A stretch of DNA of 64,000 bases from Nitrospira sp. (GCA_024760505.1 CP058931.1:3358001-3422000), one strand, 5' to 3'. Positions 45,455-55,386 are shown, numbered from the stretch's first letter. Translations and numbers: made by a program. Notes: generated from the letters alone by a model not told the origin.

Positions 45455-46873
45455 TTATAATCCTTCAAATGCGGCGATGGCTGCGGACAGGGCAATAACC
45501 AGATCCTCCGGTTCTTCTGCTTCCTCGTATTCAAAGAGTTCTGGATGGCGTTCAAGATAGGAGGTATCAAATCGCCCGGCTCGAAAATCCGGTTCTTCCA
45601 TGAGCTTTGTCATAAATGGAATAGTGGTTTTGACACCCCTCAGGACAAATTCTTCGAGTGAGCGATGAGTTCGGCGAACCGTTTCGTCCCAGGTTCGGCC
45701 ATGAACCGTCAACTTGGCTAACAGGGCATCATAATACGGAGGGACGGTATAATCCTTGTACACCGCTCCGTCAATGCGGACACCAACACCGCCAGGGGAT
45801 AAATAGGCCGTGATTTTTCCCGAAGAGGGTCGAAATCCGTTTTGGGGATCTTCGGCATTCACCCGACATTGAATGGCATAGCCCTGGAGATTGACCTCAT
45901 GCTGCCCGAAGACCAGAGGACGCCCTGCGGCAATCCATAGTTGGGATTGCACAATATCAACGGTGGTGATCTGTTCCGTGACGGTATGTTCCACTTGAAT
46001 GCGGGGGTTCATTTCCATGAAATAGTATCGTCCATCTGGATCTAACAGAAACTCCACGGTCCCGGCATTATAGAACTGGGCGGCGCGAGCCATGGCGATG
46101 GCGGCTTCTCCCATTTCTGCCCGTAGTCGAGGGGTTAACACAAGTGACGGGGCGATTTCTATCAATTTTTGATGGCGCCGCTGAATGGAACAATCCCGTT
46201 CTCCCAGATGAATCACATAGCCGTTTTTGTCTGCCAGTAATTGAAATTCAATATGGTGGGGTCGTTCCACATATTTTTCAAGAAATAATTCCCCGTTTCC
46301 AAAGGCTGCCAGAGCTTCACGGGCTCCCGCTTCCATGGCATCTTGTAATTCATCGTCCGAGCGTACGACGCGGAGGCCTCGCCCTCCACCCCCGGCGCTG
46401 GCTTTGACCATAACCGGGTATCCCGCCTTATGGGAGAAGGTCAGGGCCTCTTCGAGTGTACTCACACTGCCATCTGTCCCTGGAACAACAGGGACGCCAA
46501 TTTTAATGGCAAGTGCTCGAGCCTGGACCTTATCGCCCAATAGTTCAAGTGAATGGGGAGATGGGCCAATAAAGAGAATGCCGGCTTCTTCGCAGAGACG
46601 CGCAAAATCGGCATTTTCTGCTAAAAAGCCATATCCTGGGTGAATGGCATCGGCTCGAATGCGCTTCGCCAATCCTACAATTTGTCGAGCATCAAGGTAG
46701 CCTTGTACAGGGCCTGGACCGACTAAGTACGCTTCATTGGCTTTTTTGACGTAAATGGCGGTGGCGTCACTTTCTGAATAAATCGCCGCCGTGGCAATGC
46801 CGAATTCTCGACATGCCCGGATGACCCGCATTGCAATTTCTCCTCGATTGGCAACTAAAACTTTTTTTAACAT
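45455..46873 (-). CDS. pycA: biotin carboxylase (pyruvate carboxylase subunit A)
   Basis: The 472-residue protein shows the ATP-grasp biotin carboxylase fold: VLVANRGEIAMRVIRACRE at the start, IHPGYGFLAENADFAR, the glycine-rich KASAGGGGRGLRVV loop, and FMEMNPRIQVEHTVTE with catalytic residues. It carboxylates biotin on PycB with ATP and bicarbonate. AccC of acetyl-CoA carboxylase is the main alternative; the neighbour pycB, 51 bp downstream, supports a PYC role. Confidence 0.88.
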   Translation of the reverse strand: MLKKVLVANRGEIAMRVIRACREFGIATAAIYSESDATAIYVKKANEAYLVGPGPVQGYLDARQIVGLAKRIRADAIHPGYGFLAENADFARLCEEAGILFIGPSPHSLELLGDKVQARALAIKIGVPVVPGTDGSVSTLEEALTFSHKAGYPVMVKASAGGGGRGLRVVRSDDELQDAMEAGAREALAAFGNGELFLEKYVERPHHIEFQLLADKNGYVIHLGERDCSIQRRHQKLIEIAPSLVLTPRLRAEMGEAAIAMARAAQFYNAGTVEFLLDPDGRYYFMEMNPRIQVEHTVTEQITTVDIVQSQLWIAAGRPLVFGQHEVNLQGYAIQCRVNAEDPQNGFRPSSGKITAYLSPGGVGVRIDGAVYKDYTVPPYYDALLAKLTVHGRTWDETVRRTHRSLEEFVLRGVKTTIPFMTKLMEEPDFRAGRFDTSYLERHPELFEYEEAEEPEDLVIALSAAIAAFEGL

Positions 46874-46996
46874 TCGATTCTAGTGTCGTGTCGTAATAAA
46901 TTGAAATAAATGACTGCGGCAGATAATGCTCCGGTCTTTTTCACGAGGCTGAGATGGTATCAGAAGATGGACAACCGAATCAGGGTTTCCCGTCAA

Positions 46997-47893
46997 TTAT
47001 TGACCGGTAAGAAGTGGATAAAATTTACCTTTTCGCATCAGGTTTTGGCCTTCCCGTGAGAGGGCGAATTGTTCAAAGGCCAGGGCCTGAGGTGAAGGAC
47101 GGGCATTCGTGATGAGCATCACGGGTCGTTGGAGTGGATAGCGATTATCCAGTACCGTTTGTACTTCCGGCTCCACACGATTAATAAACAGAAGATTGAT
47201 CGCGACTCCATCTTCTTTCGCCCGGAGAGCCGGAGTCATGGATACAAACGTGATGGCCTCCAGATTTCCACTTACCGCTTTAATGGCCTCGTCCTCGGTT
47301 CCCGCTCGAAAGGCGGAACGCGGAATCCCATCTGAAATGCCTAATGCCTTTTCGAAACCTTGTCGAATATTTTCATTCGTGGTTCGATTGATTAGCACGA
47401 TTTTGGTTTGAGGGGCTTCCTCATAGACTTGAGACCAATACCGGATTTTTCCAGAAAAGACATCCGCAACTTGCTGGGTGGTCATTTCTTTTACCGGATT
47501 TGAGAAATTGGTTAAGACAGCGATGCCGTCTCTGGCAATTGCCGTAGATCTGAGAGAAGAAACTTCTTCCCCCGTGATGCCAATGTCTGCTTCGTTGAGT
47601 TCGATAGTTCGGATTGGCTTGGCATTGGGATGCCAAAAAATATCGACGGAAACAGAGGGATGGCGGGACTCAAATTCCGCAGCAAGAATTTCCAGAAGAT
47701 ATCGCTCTGGTCCATTTCCAACGATGAGAATGGTCCCTGAAATCGGGGATGAAGCCGAAAGGGGAGGCTCTGAGGTAGGAGATTCCTTTGAATGAACAGG
47801 AGCCAGTGGAAGAATGAGTCCCCAGAGAAAACCTATCCCGACCACAAAAGAAACCTTGCCCACAATATTGTTAATGAGCCGGGTGGCCGCCAT
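46997..47893 (-). CDS. PstS-like substrate-binding protein
   Basis: The protein (about 298 residues from ATG 47893) has a signal peptide ending near VHSKE. A PBP-like two-lobed domain follows (SGTILIVGNGPERYLLEILAAEFESRHPSV, then VADVFSGKIRYWSQVYEE), the pattern of PstS-type phosphate-binding proteins. The usual permease and ATPase genes (pstCAB) are absent here. Ligand-binding TGSST is not clearly kept (VGNGPER instead), so it may be a sensor or bind another anion. Confidence 0.8.
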   Translation of the reverse strand: MAATRLINNIVGKVSFVVGIGFLWGLILPLAPVHSKESPTSEPPLSASSPISGTILIVGNGPERYLLEILAAEFESRHPSVSVDIFWHPNAKPIRTIELNEADIGITGEEVSSLRSTAIARDGIAVLTNFSNPVKEMTTQQVADVFSGKIRYWSQVYEEAPQTKIVLINRTTNENIRQGFEKALGISDGIPRSAFRAGTEDEAIKAVSGNLEAITFVSMTPALRAKEDGVAINLLFINRVEPEVQTVLDNRYPLQRPVMLITNARPSPQALAFEQFALSREGQNLMRKGKFYPLLTGQ

Positions 47894-48078
47894 ATTTCTT
47901 AGGATCCTTAGCAAGAACAACCGTTGCGCAAGTGGTCGAAACTATAGAATAAGTTATCACCAAGAATGAAAAGCGGGCACATCTTTCCGGTTTATGGAAA
48001 TAAATGTCAAGGGGAGAGGAATGTGGAAGTTGGAAAATCTTGGGCGGTCACCATTCAAAAGGCCGCCCAAGCTTCATC

Positions 48079-48372
48079 CTATTCTCCTCCGGAGGGTTGG
48101 GAGTTGGCCTCGGTCGGGGCCGCGCGCTGGCCCATAATTGGGGGGAGTTTTGAAAACTTATCCATTCGTTCATTCAACATATTATAGGCTTTGCCTTCAG
48201 CGAATCCTGGTTTATGTGTACCCACAATTTTCGACGCAAACGAGGACATAATTCGTCGGCTTTGAGTTGTGTTGCATTTTGGGCAAAGGGTTTCTTCCGG
48301 TTTTACGCTCAGGGCTTGCATGGCCTCATAACGATGATCGCACCCTTCGCAGACATATTCATACAATGGCAT
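48079..48372 (-). CDS. FmdB-family zinc ribbon protein
   Basis: The 97-residue protein begins MPLYEYVCEGCDHRYEAMQ with paired cysteines C-x2-C at 8-11 and again in LCPKCN, the classic FmdB/putative regulatory zinc-ribbon pattern. The rest is short and polar. Family function is unclear; links to amide-use regulation rest on one old case. It is convergent with no neighbour. Confidence 0.88.
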   Translation of the reverse strand: MPLYEYVCEGCDHRYEAMQALSVKPEETLCPKCNTTQSRRIMSSFASKIVGTHKPGFAEGKAYNMLNERMDKFSKLPPIMGQRAAPTEANSQPSGGE

Positions 48373-48573
48373 AAATAACTCCTTTGAAATTATACGAGGA
48401 TGAACATGAATGGTACCTCCGTCAGAATTTCAGTATATCGAAGATTGTATTGACGTGGCCAATAGATAAATGAATTGTTTTTGGAAATGTCCAGAAAAGA
48501 TTGACGGCAAGTTTATGATTTCACTATAATTTTTCGTTGGTCTTATTACAGACAATTTTTGGAGGAATGAGTC

Positions 48574-48753
48574 ATGTCGGTGTTAATTCGGAAATTTAAA
48601 TTGCCTACTGGAATGGTCAAGGAGGAGCGCATTGACGATCCAGATCGCATTGAGCGGTATATGCAGTTTTTTGATAAAGAGCAGCAAGCCAAGCTCGATG
48701 CCGGCCAAAAGGTTTTTTTAGACAAAGATGAATGGCAGTTTGTTGATAATTGA
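48574..48753 (+). CDS. small conserved-looking hypothetical protein
   Basis: A 59-codon gene starts at ATG 48574 with a clear GGAGGA site 7 bp upstream and ends in TGA at 48753. The product is acidic-basic mixed and helical (IERYMQFFDKEQQAKLDAGQ, then KDEWQFVDN) with no membrane segment or Cys. No family is recognised. The good ribosome site and charged helical composition support a real gene. Confidence 0.6.
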   Translation: MSVLIRKFKLPTGMVKEERIDDPDRIERYMQFFDKEQQAKLDAGQKVFLDKDEWQFVDN

Positions 48754-48871
48754 ATTCCTGCAGGGCAGGCTCCCTCTCCGGTATATTCCGGCCGGGTTGT
48801 TCCCACGTCAATCTTTGATCGTGTCTGTGGGGCAGGCCCGGCTCACCACTCAGTGAAGGAGCACCACGACT

Positions 48872-49075
48872 ATGGGGTATTGGATCCATTTGAAACGATC
48901 ACTTGATGAAGCGATGATCCATCGGGATCGTTGCCCGGAGGTGCCTTCAGGCCCGCATCGGTCGGACTTTTGGGAGGGTGGGTGGACCGAATATCCGGAT
49001 AAGGATACGGCTCTGGAGTATTTGGAAAATACTGATGCCTCCCTCCAACTCAAATGTCCCTTATGTAAACCGTAA
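48872..49075 (+). CDS. small hypothetical protein with C-terminal CPLC
   Basis: This 67-residue protein starts at ATG 48872 after a GAAGGAG site. It contains an aromatic-rich segment (FWEGGWTEYPDKDTALEYLE) and ends KCPLCKP, half of a zinc-ribbon-like pair. A lone CxxC and another Cys (HRDRCPEV) could bind metal in a dimer. Function unknown. Confidence 0.6.
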   Translation: MGYWIHLKRSLDEAMIHRDRCPEVPSGPHRSDFWEGGWTEYPDKDTALEYLENTDASLQLKCPLCKP

Positions 49076-49146
49076 CTCTGTTTGCGGATAATCGGTTCAT
49101 CAGTCCGTGAACAGGATTCTTCCTTAATTTTTAAGAATTTTTTGGT

Positions 49147-49581
49147 ATGGCTGAGAAATTTGCGAATGCCCGGTGGGTCAAGGAGGGATTTTTAGACAAT
49201 CGGATTGTCGGATCCGTTATTGGGCAAATTACCTTTGCCGGGCTTGAGACCGTGGATGTGTATTTAGTTGGTGATTTTGTTGGAGAGATTGCCGGAAAGG
49301 TGATTGGTTTTCGCAACCCTCGCTTTTTAGATGATCCTCAGGCAGGAGAATCGTTATATGATTTTTCCGTCCCTCAATTAGGAAAAGTCAGTCTCATGTC
49401 GTTTGATCCGCATCCTCTTCTTGAACCCCATCCCTACTTTGAATGGTTTTCCGCTCATCAACAACATTATCGTATTGAGCTGCAGCCGGATGAGGCGTGG
49501 CTCCTGTCTGAAGTTGAACGAGATGCTGTGGAAGACCAGGCTCAGCGGATCCGGCAAGAGCTCACACCTCTCCTGCCATGA
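49147..49581 (+). CDS. conserved hypothetical protein
   Basis: The 144-residue protein has no signal peptide or membrane helix. The N-terminal half is beta-rich and Gly/Val-rich (GSVIGQITFAGLETVDVYLVGDFVGEIAGKVIGF); the C-terminal half is helical and acidic with many aromatics (LLEPHPYFEWFSAHQQHYRIEL). It has no recognisable catalytic motif. It reads toward hemE with a gap of about 155 bp. Confidence 0.6.
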   Translation: MAEKFANARWVKEGFLDNRIVGSVIGQITFAGLETVDVYLVGDFVGEIAGKVIGFRNPRFLDDPQAGESLYDFSVPQLGKVSLMSFDPHPLLEPHPYFEWFSAHQQHYRIELQPDEAWLLSEVERDAVEDQAQRIRQELTPLLP

Positions 49582-49737
49582 CCAGATGCGAGTTGAGGTT
49601 GTGGCCTTGTTGTACCCCAAGGCCAGGAATCAAATTTTCATGGAAATTGGTGGTCTCAGGAAAATGATCTGTGCATATTGACCAGTCACGCCACCCTTGG
49701 TTGGTATTGATTGACTCACTCTTTCTCCATTCGTAGA

Positions 49738-50784
49738 ATGCCCGCCATGAATGATCGATTTTTAAAAGCCTGCTTGCGTCAGCCCGTAGACCGAACCCCT
49801 GTTTGGTTTATGCGACAAGCGGGACGATACATGGAAGAGTACCAGGCTATCCGGCGCAAGCATTCTATTTTGGAGGTATGCAAAACGCCTGCGTTAGCTG
49901 CCGAGGTCACGCTTCAACCTATCAATCGCTTTGATCTGGATGCGGCGATCATTTTTGCGGATATTTTGTTGCCTCTCCAGCCCATGGGATTAAACCTGGA
50001 ATTTGTTGAGGGGAAGGGTCCGGTCATTGATAATCCGATACGAGGCGAGATGGGCATTGTGGATCTGCGTCCGGTCGATGGAGAGGCGTTTGCCTATGCC
50101 GGAGAAGCCATTCGCCAGGCACTTCAGGCTCTCGATAATCGAGTTCCGTTACTGGGATTTGCCGGAGCGCCGTTTACACTAGCCAGTTATGCTATTGAAG
50201 GCGGCAGCTCGCGTGACTATGCCCGAACCAAACACTTAATGTTTTCGCAGCCGACCGTGTGGCATCAATTGATGTCCAAACTGTCCGTGGTTGTCGTGGA
50301 GTATTTACGAGTCCAAAGTCGAGCAGGCGCACAAGCCATCCAACTCTTTGACAGTTGGGTCGGTTGTTTAAGTCCTGGCGATTATGAAGAATACGTCCTT
50401 CCTCATGTGCAAAATATTTTCTCCGCCTTACGGGTTGAGGGGATTCCTCTCATCTATTTTGGAACGGGGACGACCGGACTTCTTTCGCTAATGCGAAAGG
50501 CGGGAAGCGATGTGATGGGTGTCGACTGGCGAGTTCGTTTGGATGAAGCATGGGGCACTATCGGGTTTGATGTGAGCATTCAAGGCAATCTGGATCCCCT
50601 GGTTCTCTTTGCGCCAGAAAAAGAAATCGAGCGTCGGGTGAAGGATATTATGCAGCAAGCCGGCGGCAGACCTGGTCACATTTTTAATTTGGGTCACGGA
50701 ATTCTTCCTAATACCCCTTTACACAGCGTTGAATTTGCCATTGAATGCGTTCGCCGGTATTCAACGGCTTCCTCACGTGAATGA
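49738..50784 (+). CDS. hemE: uroporphyrinogen decarboxylase
   Basis: The protein (348 residues from ATG 49738; 49747 is also possible) catalyses uroporphyrinogen III to coproporphyrinogen III. The substrate-binding signature RTPVWFMRQAGRYMEEY lies near residue 15-30. FADILLPLQPMGL, GFAGAPFTLASYAIEGG and the late FNLGHGILPNTP motif are all present. It is followed by protoporphyrinogen oxidase on the same strand, so the two form a heme-synthesis pair. Confidence 0.94.
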   Translation: MPAMNDRFLKACLRQPVDRTPVWFMRQAGRYMEEYQAIRRKHSILEVCKTPALAAEVTLQPINRFDLDAAIIFADILLPLQPMGLNLEFVEGKGPVIDNPIRGEMGIVDLRPVDGEAFAYAGEAIRQALQALDNRVPLLGFAGAPFTLASYAIEGGSSRDYARTKHLMFSQPTVWHQLMSKLSVVVVEYLRVQSRAGAQAIQLFDSWVGCLSPGDYEEYVLPHVQNIFSALRVEGIPLIYFGTGTTGLLSLMRKAGSDVMGVDWRVRLDEAWGTIGFDVSIQGNLDPLVLFAPEKEIERRVKDIMQQAGGRPGHIFNLGHGILPNTPLHSVEFAIECVRRYSTASSRE

Positions 50785-50894
50785 TGTAGCGATACTTTTC
50801 CCCTGTCAGCTTTCTCCCGTCCCTCCATGAAAACCTGTTTATTTCAATGTTTTAGCCACGTACATGCATTTCCTGTCTGATTGCTCGGGACTTC

Positions 50895-52394
50895 ATGAGG
50901 AAGAATCCATATCAAGTCGTCGTTGTCGGAGGAGGGATATCCGGACTGGCTACGGCATATGCTCTCACGGAGGAGGGTGAGAAAACACAGACACCCGTTC
51001 AATGCACGGTCGTTGAACGAGAGCCTCGGTGGGGTGGAAAAATTCTGACGCATGTGACAGACAACTATCTGATCGAAGGTGGACCTGACTCGTTCCTGAC
51101 TTCCAAGCCCTGGGCTCTGGAATTATGCCGCACGTTAGGACTTCAGGATCAGTTGATTTCCACCAACCCTCAACACAATCAGACATTTTCATTTTGCCGG
51201 GGAGCATTGCGAGAACTGCCACAAGGCTTACTGGCCTTTCGGCCCCGACGGGTTGATACGCTTGTTTCCAGCGGGCTCCTATCCTGGGGTGGGATGCTTC
51301 GCATGGCTGCCGAACGGTTTTGGCCAAAGCAGAATCCTTGGCCGGCAGACGAATCTTTGGGAGCGTTTTTTCGTCGACGATTTGGCACCGAAGCCTTTGA
51401 ATACTTAATCGAACCATTGGTGGCAGGCATCTATGCCGGGGATGCCGATGAACTCAGTATTGAGTCGACCTTTCCTCGATTTCGCGAATTAGAGCGCGAA
51501 CATGGCAGTGTCATTAAGGGAATGCGACAGGCTCTGGCTAGCGCGCCACCAGCCCCGCGTTCCTCCGGCGCAGCCACCACCATGTTTATGTCGCTTCGTG
51601 GTGGATTAAGTGAGCTCATTCAGGCCGTGGTGGAGGCATTGCGCAAACGCGGAGTAGGGTTGATGGCAGGGGTCGGGTGTCTGGAAATTCAATCTCCGAC
51701 TCCCGAGTCGGGGAAATTTCAGGTCATGTTGGAAAATGGAACTCGGCTTCCAGCGGATGCGGTCGTGTTGGCCACTCCGGCATATCAGACCGCTCGCTTA
51801 CTTCGGGCATTTCGACCCGAAACAGCGAGTCTGTTAGATGGGATTCCCTATGCTTCGACCGCGACGATTTCTATGGGCTATCCCGCTGAATCCATTGCTT
51901 CACAGATACGAGGATTCGGATTTGTGGTGCCTCGAAAAGAACAACGCCCGTTGCTGGCCGCTACCTGGACTTCGTTGAAGTGGCCCGATCGGAGCCGGGC
52001 TGGAGAAACTCTGATCCGGTGTTATATCGGAGGTCGAGGGCGAGAGGCGATTGTGGAGCAGGATGATAGTTCCCTTGTGAAGTGTATTCGGGGGGAATTA
52101 CTCTCTATGGTCGGAATCACGGCTGCCCCGACCTATACAGAAGTCCATCGATGGAGGCAGGGAATGCCTCAATATGTGCTCGGACATCGGGACCGGTTGG
52201 CTAAGGTTCAGGAGCAGTTGGCCCATTCGCCAGGCCTTTATCTAACGGGAGCAGGCTTGTATGGCATCGGTATCCCTGATTGTATCCGGGAAGGCACGAA
52301 GGTTGGAAAGCAACTCCTACAGGATTATGCCGCGAACCGTGCAATGAAAAATTCTGGAAGCACAGAATCCGGTGGAAGGGGCCAGATCGGATAA
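50895..52394 (+). CDS. hemY: protoporphyrinogen/coproporphyrinogen oxidase
   Basis: This 499-residue FAD enzyme has the N-terminal dinucleotide motif VVVGGGISGLATAYAL, the GPDSFLTSKPWALELC segment typical of HemY-type PPOX, FEYLIEPLVAGIYAGDADELS in the middle and LYLTGAGLYGIGIPDCIREG near the end that closes the FAD site. Oxygen-dependent oxidation of protoporphyrinogen IX is the family reaction; the coproporphyrinogen form cannot be excluded. It follows hemE by 110 bp and overlaps no other gene after start choice. Confidence 0.9.
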   Translation: MRKNPYQVVVVGGGISGLATAYALTEEGEKTQTPVQCTVVEREPRWGGKILTHVTDNYLIEGGPDSFLTSKPWALELCRTLGLQDQLISTNPQHNQTFSFCRGALRELPQGLLAFRPRRVDTLVSSGLLSWGGMLRMAAERFWPKQNPWPADESLGAFFRRRFGTEAFEYLIEPLVAGIYAGDADELSIESTFPRFRELEREHGSVIKGMRQALASAPPAPRSSGAATTMFMSLRGGLSELIQAVVEALRKRGVGLMAGVGCLEIQSPTPESGKFQVMLENGTRLPADAVVLATPAYQTARLLRAFRPETASLLDGIPYASTATISMGYPAESIASQIRGFGFVVPRKEQRPLLAATWTSLKWPDRSRAGETLIRCYIGGRGREAIVEQDDSSLVKCIRGELLSMVGITAAPTYTEVHRWRQGMPQYVLGHRDRLAKVQEQLAHSPGLYLTGAGLYGIGIPDCIREGTKVGKQLLQDYAANRAMKNSGSTESGGRGQIG

Positions 52395-52407
52395 CGTGGA
52401 AGAGCAC

Positions 52408-52698
52408 ATGGAAGCGATTGTTCGGGCTCATGCCTGTGTCAGTGGAAAAGTTCAAGGAGTCGGGTTTCGAGCATTTGTGCAAATGCAGGCTAATAAAATG
52501 GTATTACATGGGTGGGTGCGAAACCGTGCTGAAGGAGGAGTCGAATTAGAAGTTGAAGGGCCTGAAGCATCTGTTCACACCTTTCTTGAAGCCATTCACA
52601 AAGGACCTCCTCTCTCACAAGTTCTCCAGGTAACGGTTGACTGGAAAGACCCAAACAGGCAAACTGAAGGGTTTCATGTCCTTCGTACTTCTCTGTAA
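52408..52698 (+). CDS. acyP: acylphosphatase
   Basis: The 96-residue enzyme has the full acylphosphatase pattern: SGKVQGVGFRAFVQMQA with the catalytic Arg in GVGFR, and GWVRNRAEGGVELEVEGP with the catalytic Asn. It hydrolyses acyl phosphates such as 1,3-bisphosphoglycerate. ATG 52408, preceded by GGAAGAG, gives the usual length; the upstream ATG at 52372 would overlap the preceding gene and adds untypical residues. Confidence 0.92.
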   Translation: MEAIVRAHACVSGKVQGVGFRAFVQMQANKMVLHGWVRNRAEGGVELEVEGPEASVHTFLEAIHKGPPLSQVLQVTVDWKDPNRQTEGFHVLRTSL

Positions 52699-52782
52699 GG
52701 GATGGGGGCCTTGCGGATCGGGGAATTCCGATCTCAAACACGGAACTATTAATCGTCGTTGTCACGGTTGAGTCGTGATTTC

Positions 52783-53298
52783 ATGAACTATAAAGCACAT
52801 ATTCGTGAGGTTCCGGATTTTCCTAAGCCGGGTATCCTTTTCTATGATATTACGCCCTTATTAAATAATCCTGTTTGTTTTCGTTCCATCATCGATGAGT
52901 GCATTTGTCATTATCAGGATGCCGGTATTACCAGAGTGGTGGGAATTGAATCGCGAGGATTTATTTTGGGGAGCCCATTGGCCTATCACCTGAATGCCGG
53001 CTTTGTTCCTGTCCGGAAGCCCGGCAAATTGCCGGCCGATGTGTTTGAAGTCAATTATAATTTAGAATATGGCTCGACGGCTTTGGCGATCCATCGTGAT
53101 GCGATTCAAAAGGGAGAGCGAGTGCTTGTGGTTGATGATCTCCTTGCCACTGGAGGGACGGCCGGGGCGACCGTCCACCTGATTCGGCAATTGGGTGGCG
53201 AGATTGCCGGCGTGGTTTTTTTAGTTGAATTACTGAAGCTCGATGGCCGAAACAAATTGAACGGGTGTGACATTCACTCCCTGATTACCTATGAGTGA
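52783..53298 (+). CDS. apt: adenine phosphoribosyltransferase
   Basis: The 171-residue enzyme starts at ATG 52783 (MNYKAHIREVPDFPKPG) and has the family layout: FYDITPLL, GIESRGFILGSPLAY, PVRKPGKLP and the PRPP motif VLVVDDLLATGGTA. It salvages adenine to AMP. An upstream TTG extension is not needed. It stands between acyP and a DksA/TraR-type zinc protein. Confidence 0.94.
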   Translation: MNYKAHIREVPDFPKPGILFYDITPLLNNPVCFRSIIDECICHYQDAGITRVVGIESRGFILGSPLAYHLNAGFVPVRKPGKLPADVFEVNYNLEYGSTALAIHRDAIQKGERVLVVDDLLATGGTAGATVHLIRQLGGEIAGVVFLVELLKLDGRNKLNGCDIHSLITYE

Positions 53299-53407
53299 GT
53301 ACATGGACTATCGTATTGCCGCATGATGCAACGGGGAAGGTGTCTGCAATACATCCTCCTGTCGTGTGAGAGAATGGTTAACTTTGGAAGGAAGAAAGGA
53401 ATGTAGT

Positions 53408-53923
53408 ATGGCCGAAAGACCAGTCAAGAAAGAAACGAAAACAACGGCCTCCGCCGGAACAAAAAAAGGTCCGGCAAAAGGCCCATCAAAAGCCACTTCC
53501 CCAACTCCCGCATCGCGGAAGCCGGCGAAAGCTCAAACAGAAGATCGTCATGTCGCGTTAAAGGAAATTCTTCTGGCGAAACGAGAAGCGCTGATTCAAG
53601 AAATCAAACAACAGCTTGGACAATCAGTGACAGAAGAACAACAACGCCGGCTGGAAGCCGCCATGGATAGCGGGGACCAGGCGCTGGTGGATTTGGATCG
53701 CGAAATGGGGATTTCGCTTCAGGAAATGCGAAACCGTGAACGACAATTGATTGATGACGCCTTGGATAGTTTGGATGAAGGTACCTATGGCGTGTGCGCG
53801 GAATGTGGCGGAGAGATCAATGAAAAGCGTTTGCAAGCGCTTCCGTTTGCCCGTTTATGCGTCGAGTGTAAATCTAAACGTGAACTGATGGAAAAGATTG
53901 AACGATCCGAACAGCGGCAATAA
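53408..53923 (+). CDS. DksA/TraR-type zinc finger protein with basic N-terminal tail
   Basis: This 171-residue protein has a Lys/Ala/Pro/Thr-rich tail (about 1-50), then a coiled coil (about 55-125) and the DksA/TraR C4 finger (CAECGG...RLCVECK). The acidic tip of the coiled coil differs from classical DksA. Family members bind the RNA polymerase secondary channel and alter initiation; the tail may bind nucleic acid. GGAAGGAAGAAAGGAATG precedes the ATG at 53408. Confidence 0.85.
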   Translation: MAERPVKKETKTTASAGTKKGPAKGPSKATSPTPASRKPAKAQTEDRHVALKEILLAKREALIQEIKQQLGQSVTEEQQRRLEAAMDSGDQALVDLDREMGISLQEMRNRERQLIDDALDSLDEGTYGVCAECGGEINEKRLQALPFARLCVECKSKRELMEKIERSEQRQ

Positions 53924-54124
53924 TTATCAGGTTTGCCGCTTCTGTTCTTTCACCGTGTCTCGCGGGGATTGGCATACACCCATCCAATTTGGCATTGGCT
54001 TTTTTCGCCTTCAACTGTCCTCCCACCAACACTGAAGCCTGTGACTGATCATTCCTGTACAAAAAAATCCAGATTCATTTGATAGGCGGGAGAAAAAGGG
54101 TGCAAGGACGGCCTTCGTAAGCTC

Positions 54125-54805
54125 ATGTCAAAGATTGTTGTTCTGGCAAGTGGCGGGTTGGATTCGACGGTGACCGCCGCCATTGCCAAATCAGAAGGAT
54201 ATGAGCTGTATTTCTTGACTGTCGATTATGGGCAACGCCATCGAACGGAAATCGAATGTGCGCAAAAAATTTCTGAATATTTTGAGGTCAAAGAACACAA
54301 AATTATCCAATTGGACTTGCGAACCTTTGGTGGATCCGCGCTAACCGATCAGATTCCCGTCCCCACCAATCGAACCGGACGGGATCGTGAACAGCAAATA
54401 CCCGTCACCTATGTTCCGGCCAGGAATACAATTTTCCTGAGTCTGGCGCTGGCCTATGCCGAGGTGTTAGATGCCTCCAGCATATTTTTTGGGGCCAATA
54501 TTCGTGACTATTCCGGCTACCCCGACTGCCGTCCGGAATTTATTCAGGCGTTCAAGGAAGTGGCTCGTCTTGGCACCCGAATGGGATTGGAAGGCCAACA
54601 GGTCGACATTCTCGCCCCGCTACTCTTTTTGACCAAGCGTGAGATAATCCAAAAAGGACATGCCTTAGGGGTGCCTTTTCAATGGACCAATAGTTGTTAT
54701 AATCCAGGTCTACAAAACCAACCGTGCGGCCACTGTGATAGTTGCGTGATTCGTCAAGAGGGATTTAAGGAAGCACAACTTCCTGATCCGCTACTCGCCG
54801 GATGA
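54125..54805 (+). CDS. queC: 7-cyano-7-deazaguanine synthase QueC
   Basis: The 226-residue enzyme has the PP-loop SGGLDST (9-15), YVPARNTIFLSLALAYAE and GANIRDYSGYPDCRPEF in the substrate region. A C-terminal zinc site is built from Cys in NSCYNPGLQNQPCGHCDSC. It converts carboxy-deazaguanine to preQ0 in queuosine synthesis. Other queuosine genes are not in the window, and the upstream gap shows no recognisable preQ1 riboswitch. Confidence 0.94.
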   Translation: MSKIVVLASGGLDSTVTAAIAKSEGYELYFLTVDYGQRHRTEIECAQKISEYFEVKEHKIIQLDLRTFGGSALTDQIPVPTNRTGRDREQQIPVTYVPARNTIFLSLALAYAEVLDASSIFFGANIRDYSGYPDCRPEFIQAFKEVARLGTRMGLEGQQVDILAPLLFLTKREIIQKGHALGVPFQWTNSCYNPGLQNQPCGHCDSCVIRQEGFKEAQLPDPLLAG

Positions 54806-54862
54806 ATGTGGGACCGTGGCCTCGTCTGATTGCGAACGAGTCTGGTATAAAGGAACGTGGAC

Positions 54863-55291
54863 ATGAACAAGCATCCTAGGCGAACAATTCTCAGAAATGT
54901 GGCGGGCGTTCTTTGTTGGTTTGTTGTTGGATGTTCTGAGAATGGGACGAATGCCCGGGAATCCTCCCCGCCTGCAACCATCGCCGAGGCATCGGTAGAG
55001 AAAGACCTGCCAGAAGAATTCAAAGACGGCGAGACAAAATTCAATACATTTTGTTCTCCTTGCCATGGAGTGCAGGCCGTGGGGACGGCTCAAGGACCCC
55101 CCTTGGTCCATAAAATTTATGAGCCCAGTCACCATGCAGATTTCGCGTTTCAGCGGGCTGCGGCTCAAGGGGTCAAAGCCCACCATTGGAAGTTCGGGAA
55201 CATGCCGAAGATTGAGGGAGTGACCACCGAGGATGTCACGCAGATTATTGGCTATGTCCGGTGGCTTCAGCGCCAGGCTGGAATTTTCTAA
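54863..55291 (+). CDS. lipoprotein c-type cytochrome
   Basis: The 142-residue protein has a signal peptide with lipobox VVGC (Cys24) and one heme c site C64-S-P-C67-H68. The likely distal ligand is Met114 in FGNMPKIEG, the common class I pattern. It would be anchored on the outer face of a membrane as a small electron carrier. Partner unknown. The gene starts 57 bp after queC and is convergent with pepF. Confidence 0.88.
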   Translation: MNKHPRRTILRNVAGVLCWFVVGCSENGTNARESSPPATIAEASVEKDLPEEFKDGETKFNTFCSPCHGVQAVGTAQGPPLVHKIYEPSHHADFAFQRAAAQGVKAHHWKFGNMPKIEGVTTEDVTQIIGYVRWLQRQAGIF

Positions 55292-55386
55292 GGCATCCCG
55301 GTTTGTCCTCTAGTGGAACCATCCTTCCTGGAATACTGATTCCCCTTTTCTCAGGCTGTCCAAGCTTTTTTGTGAACAAGAACCGT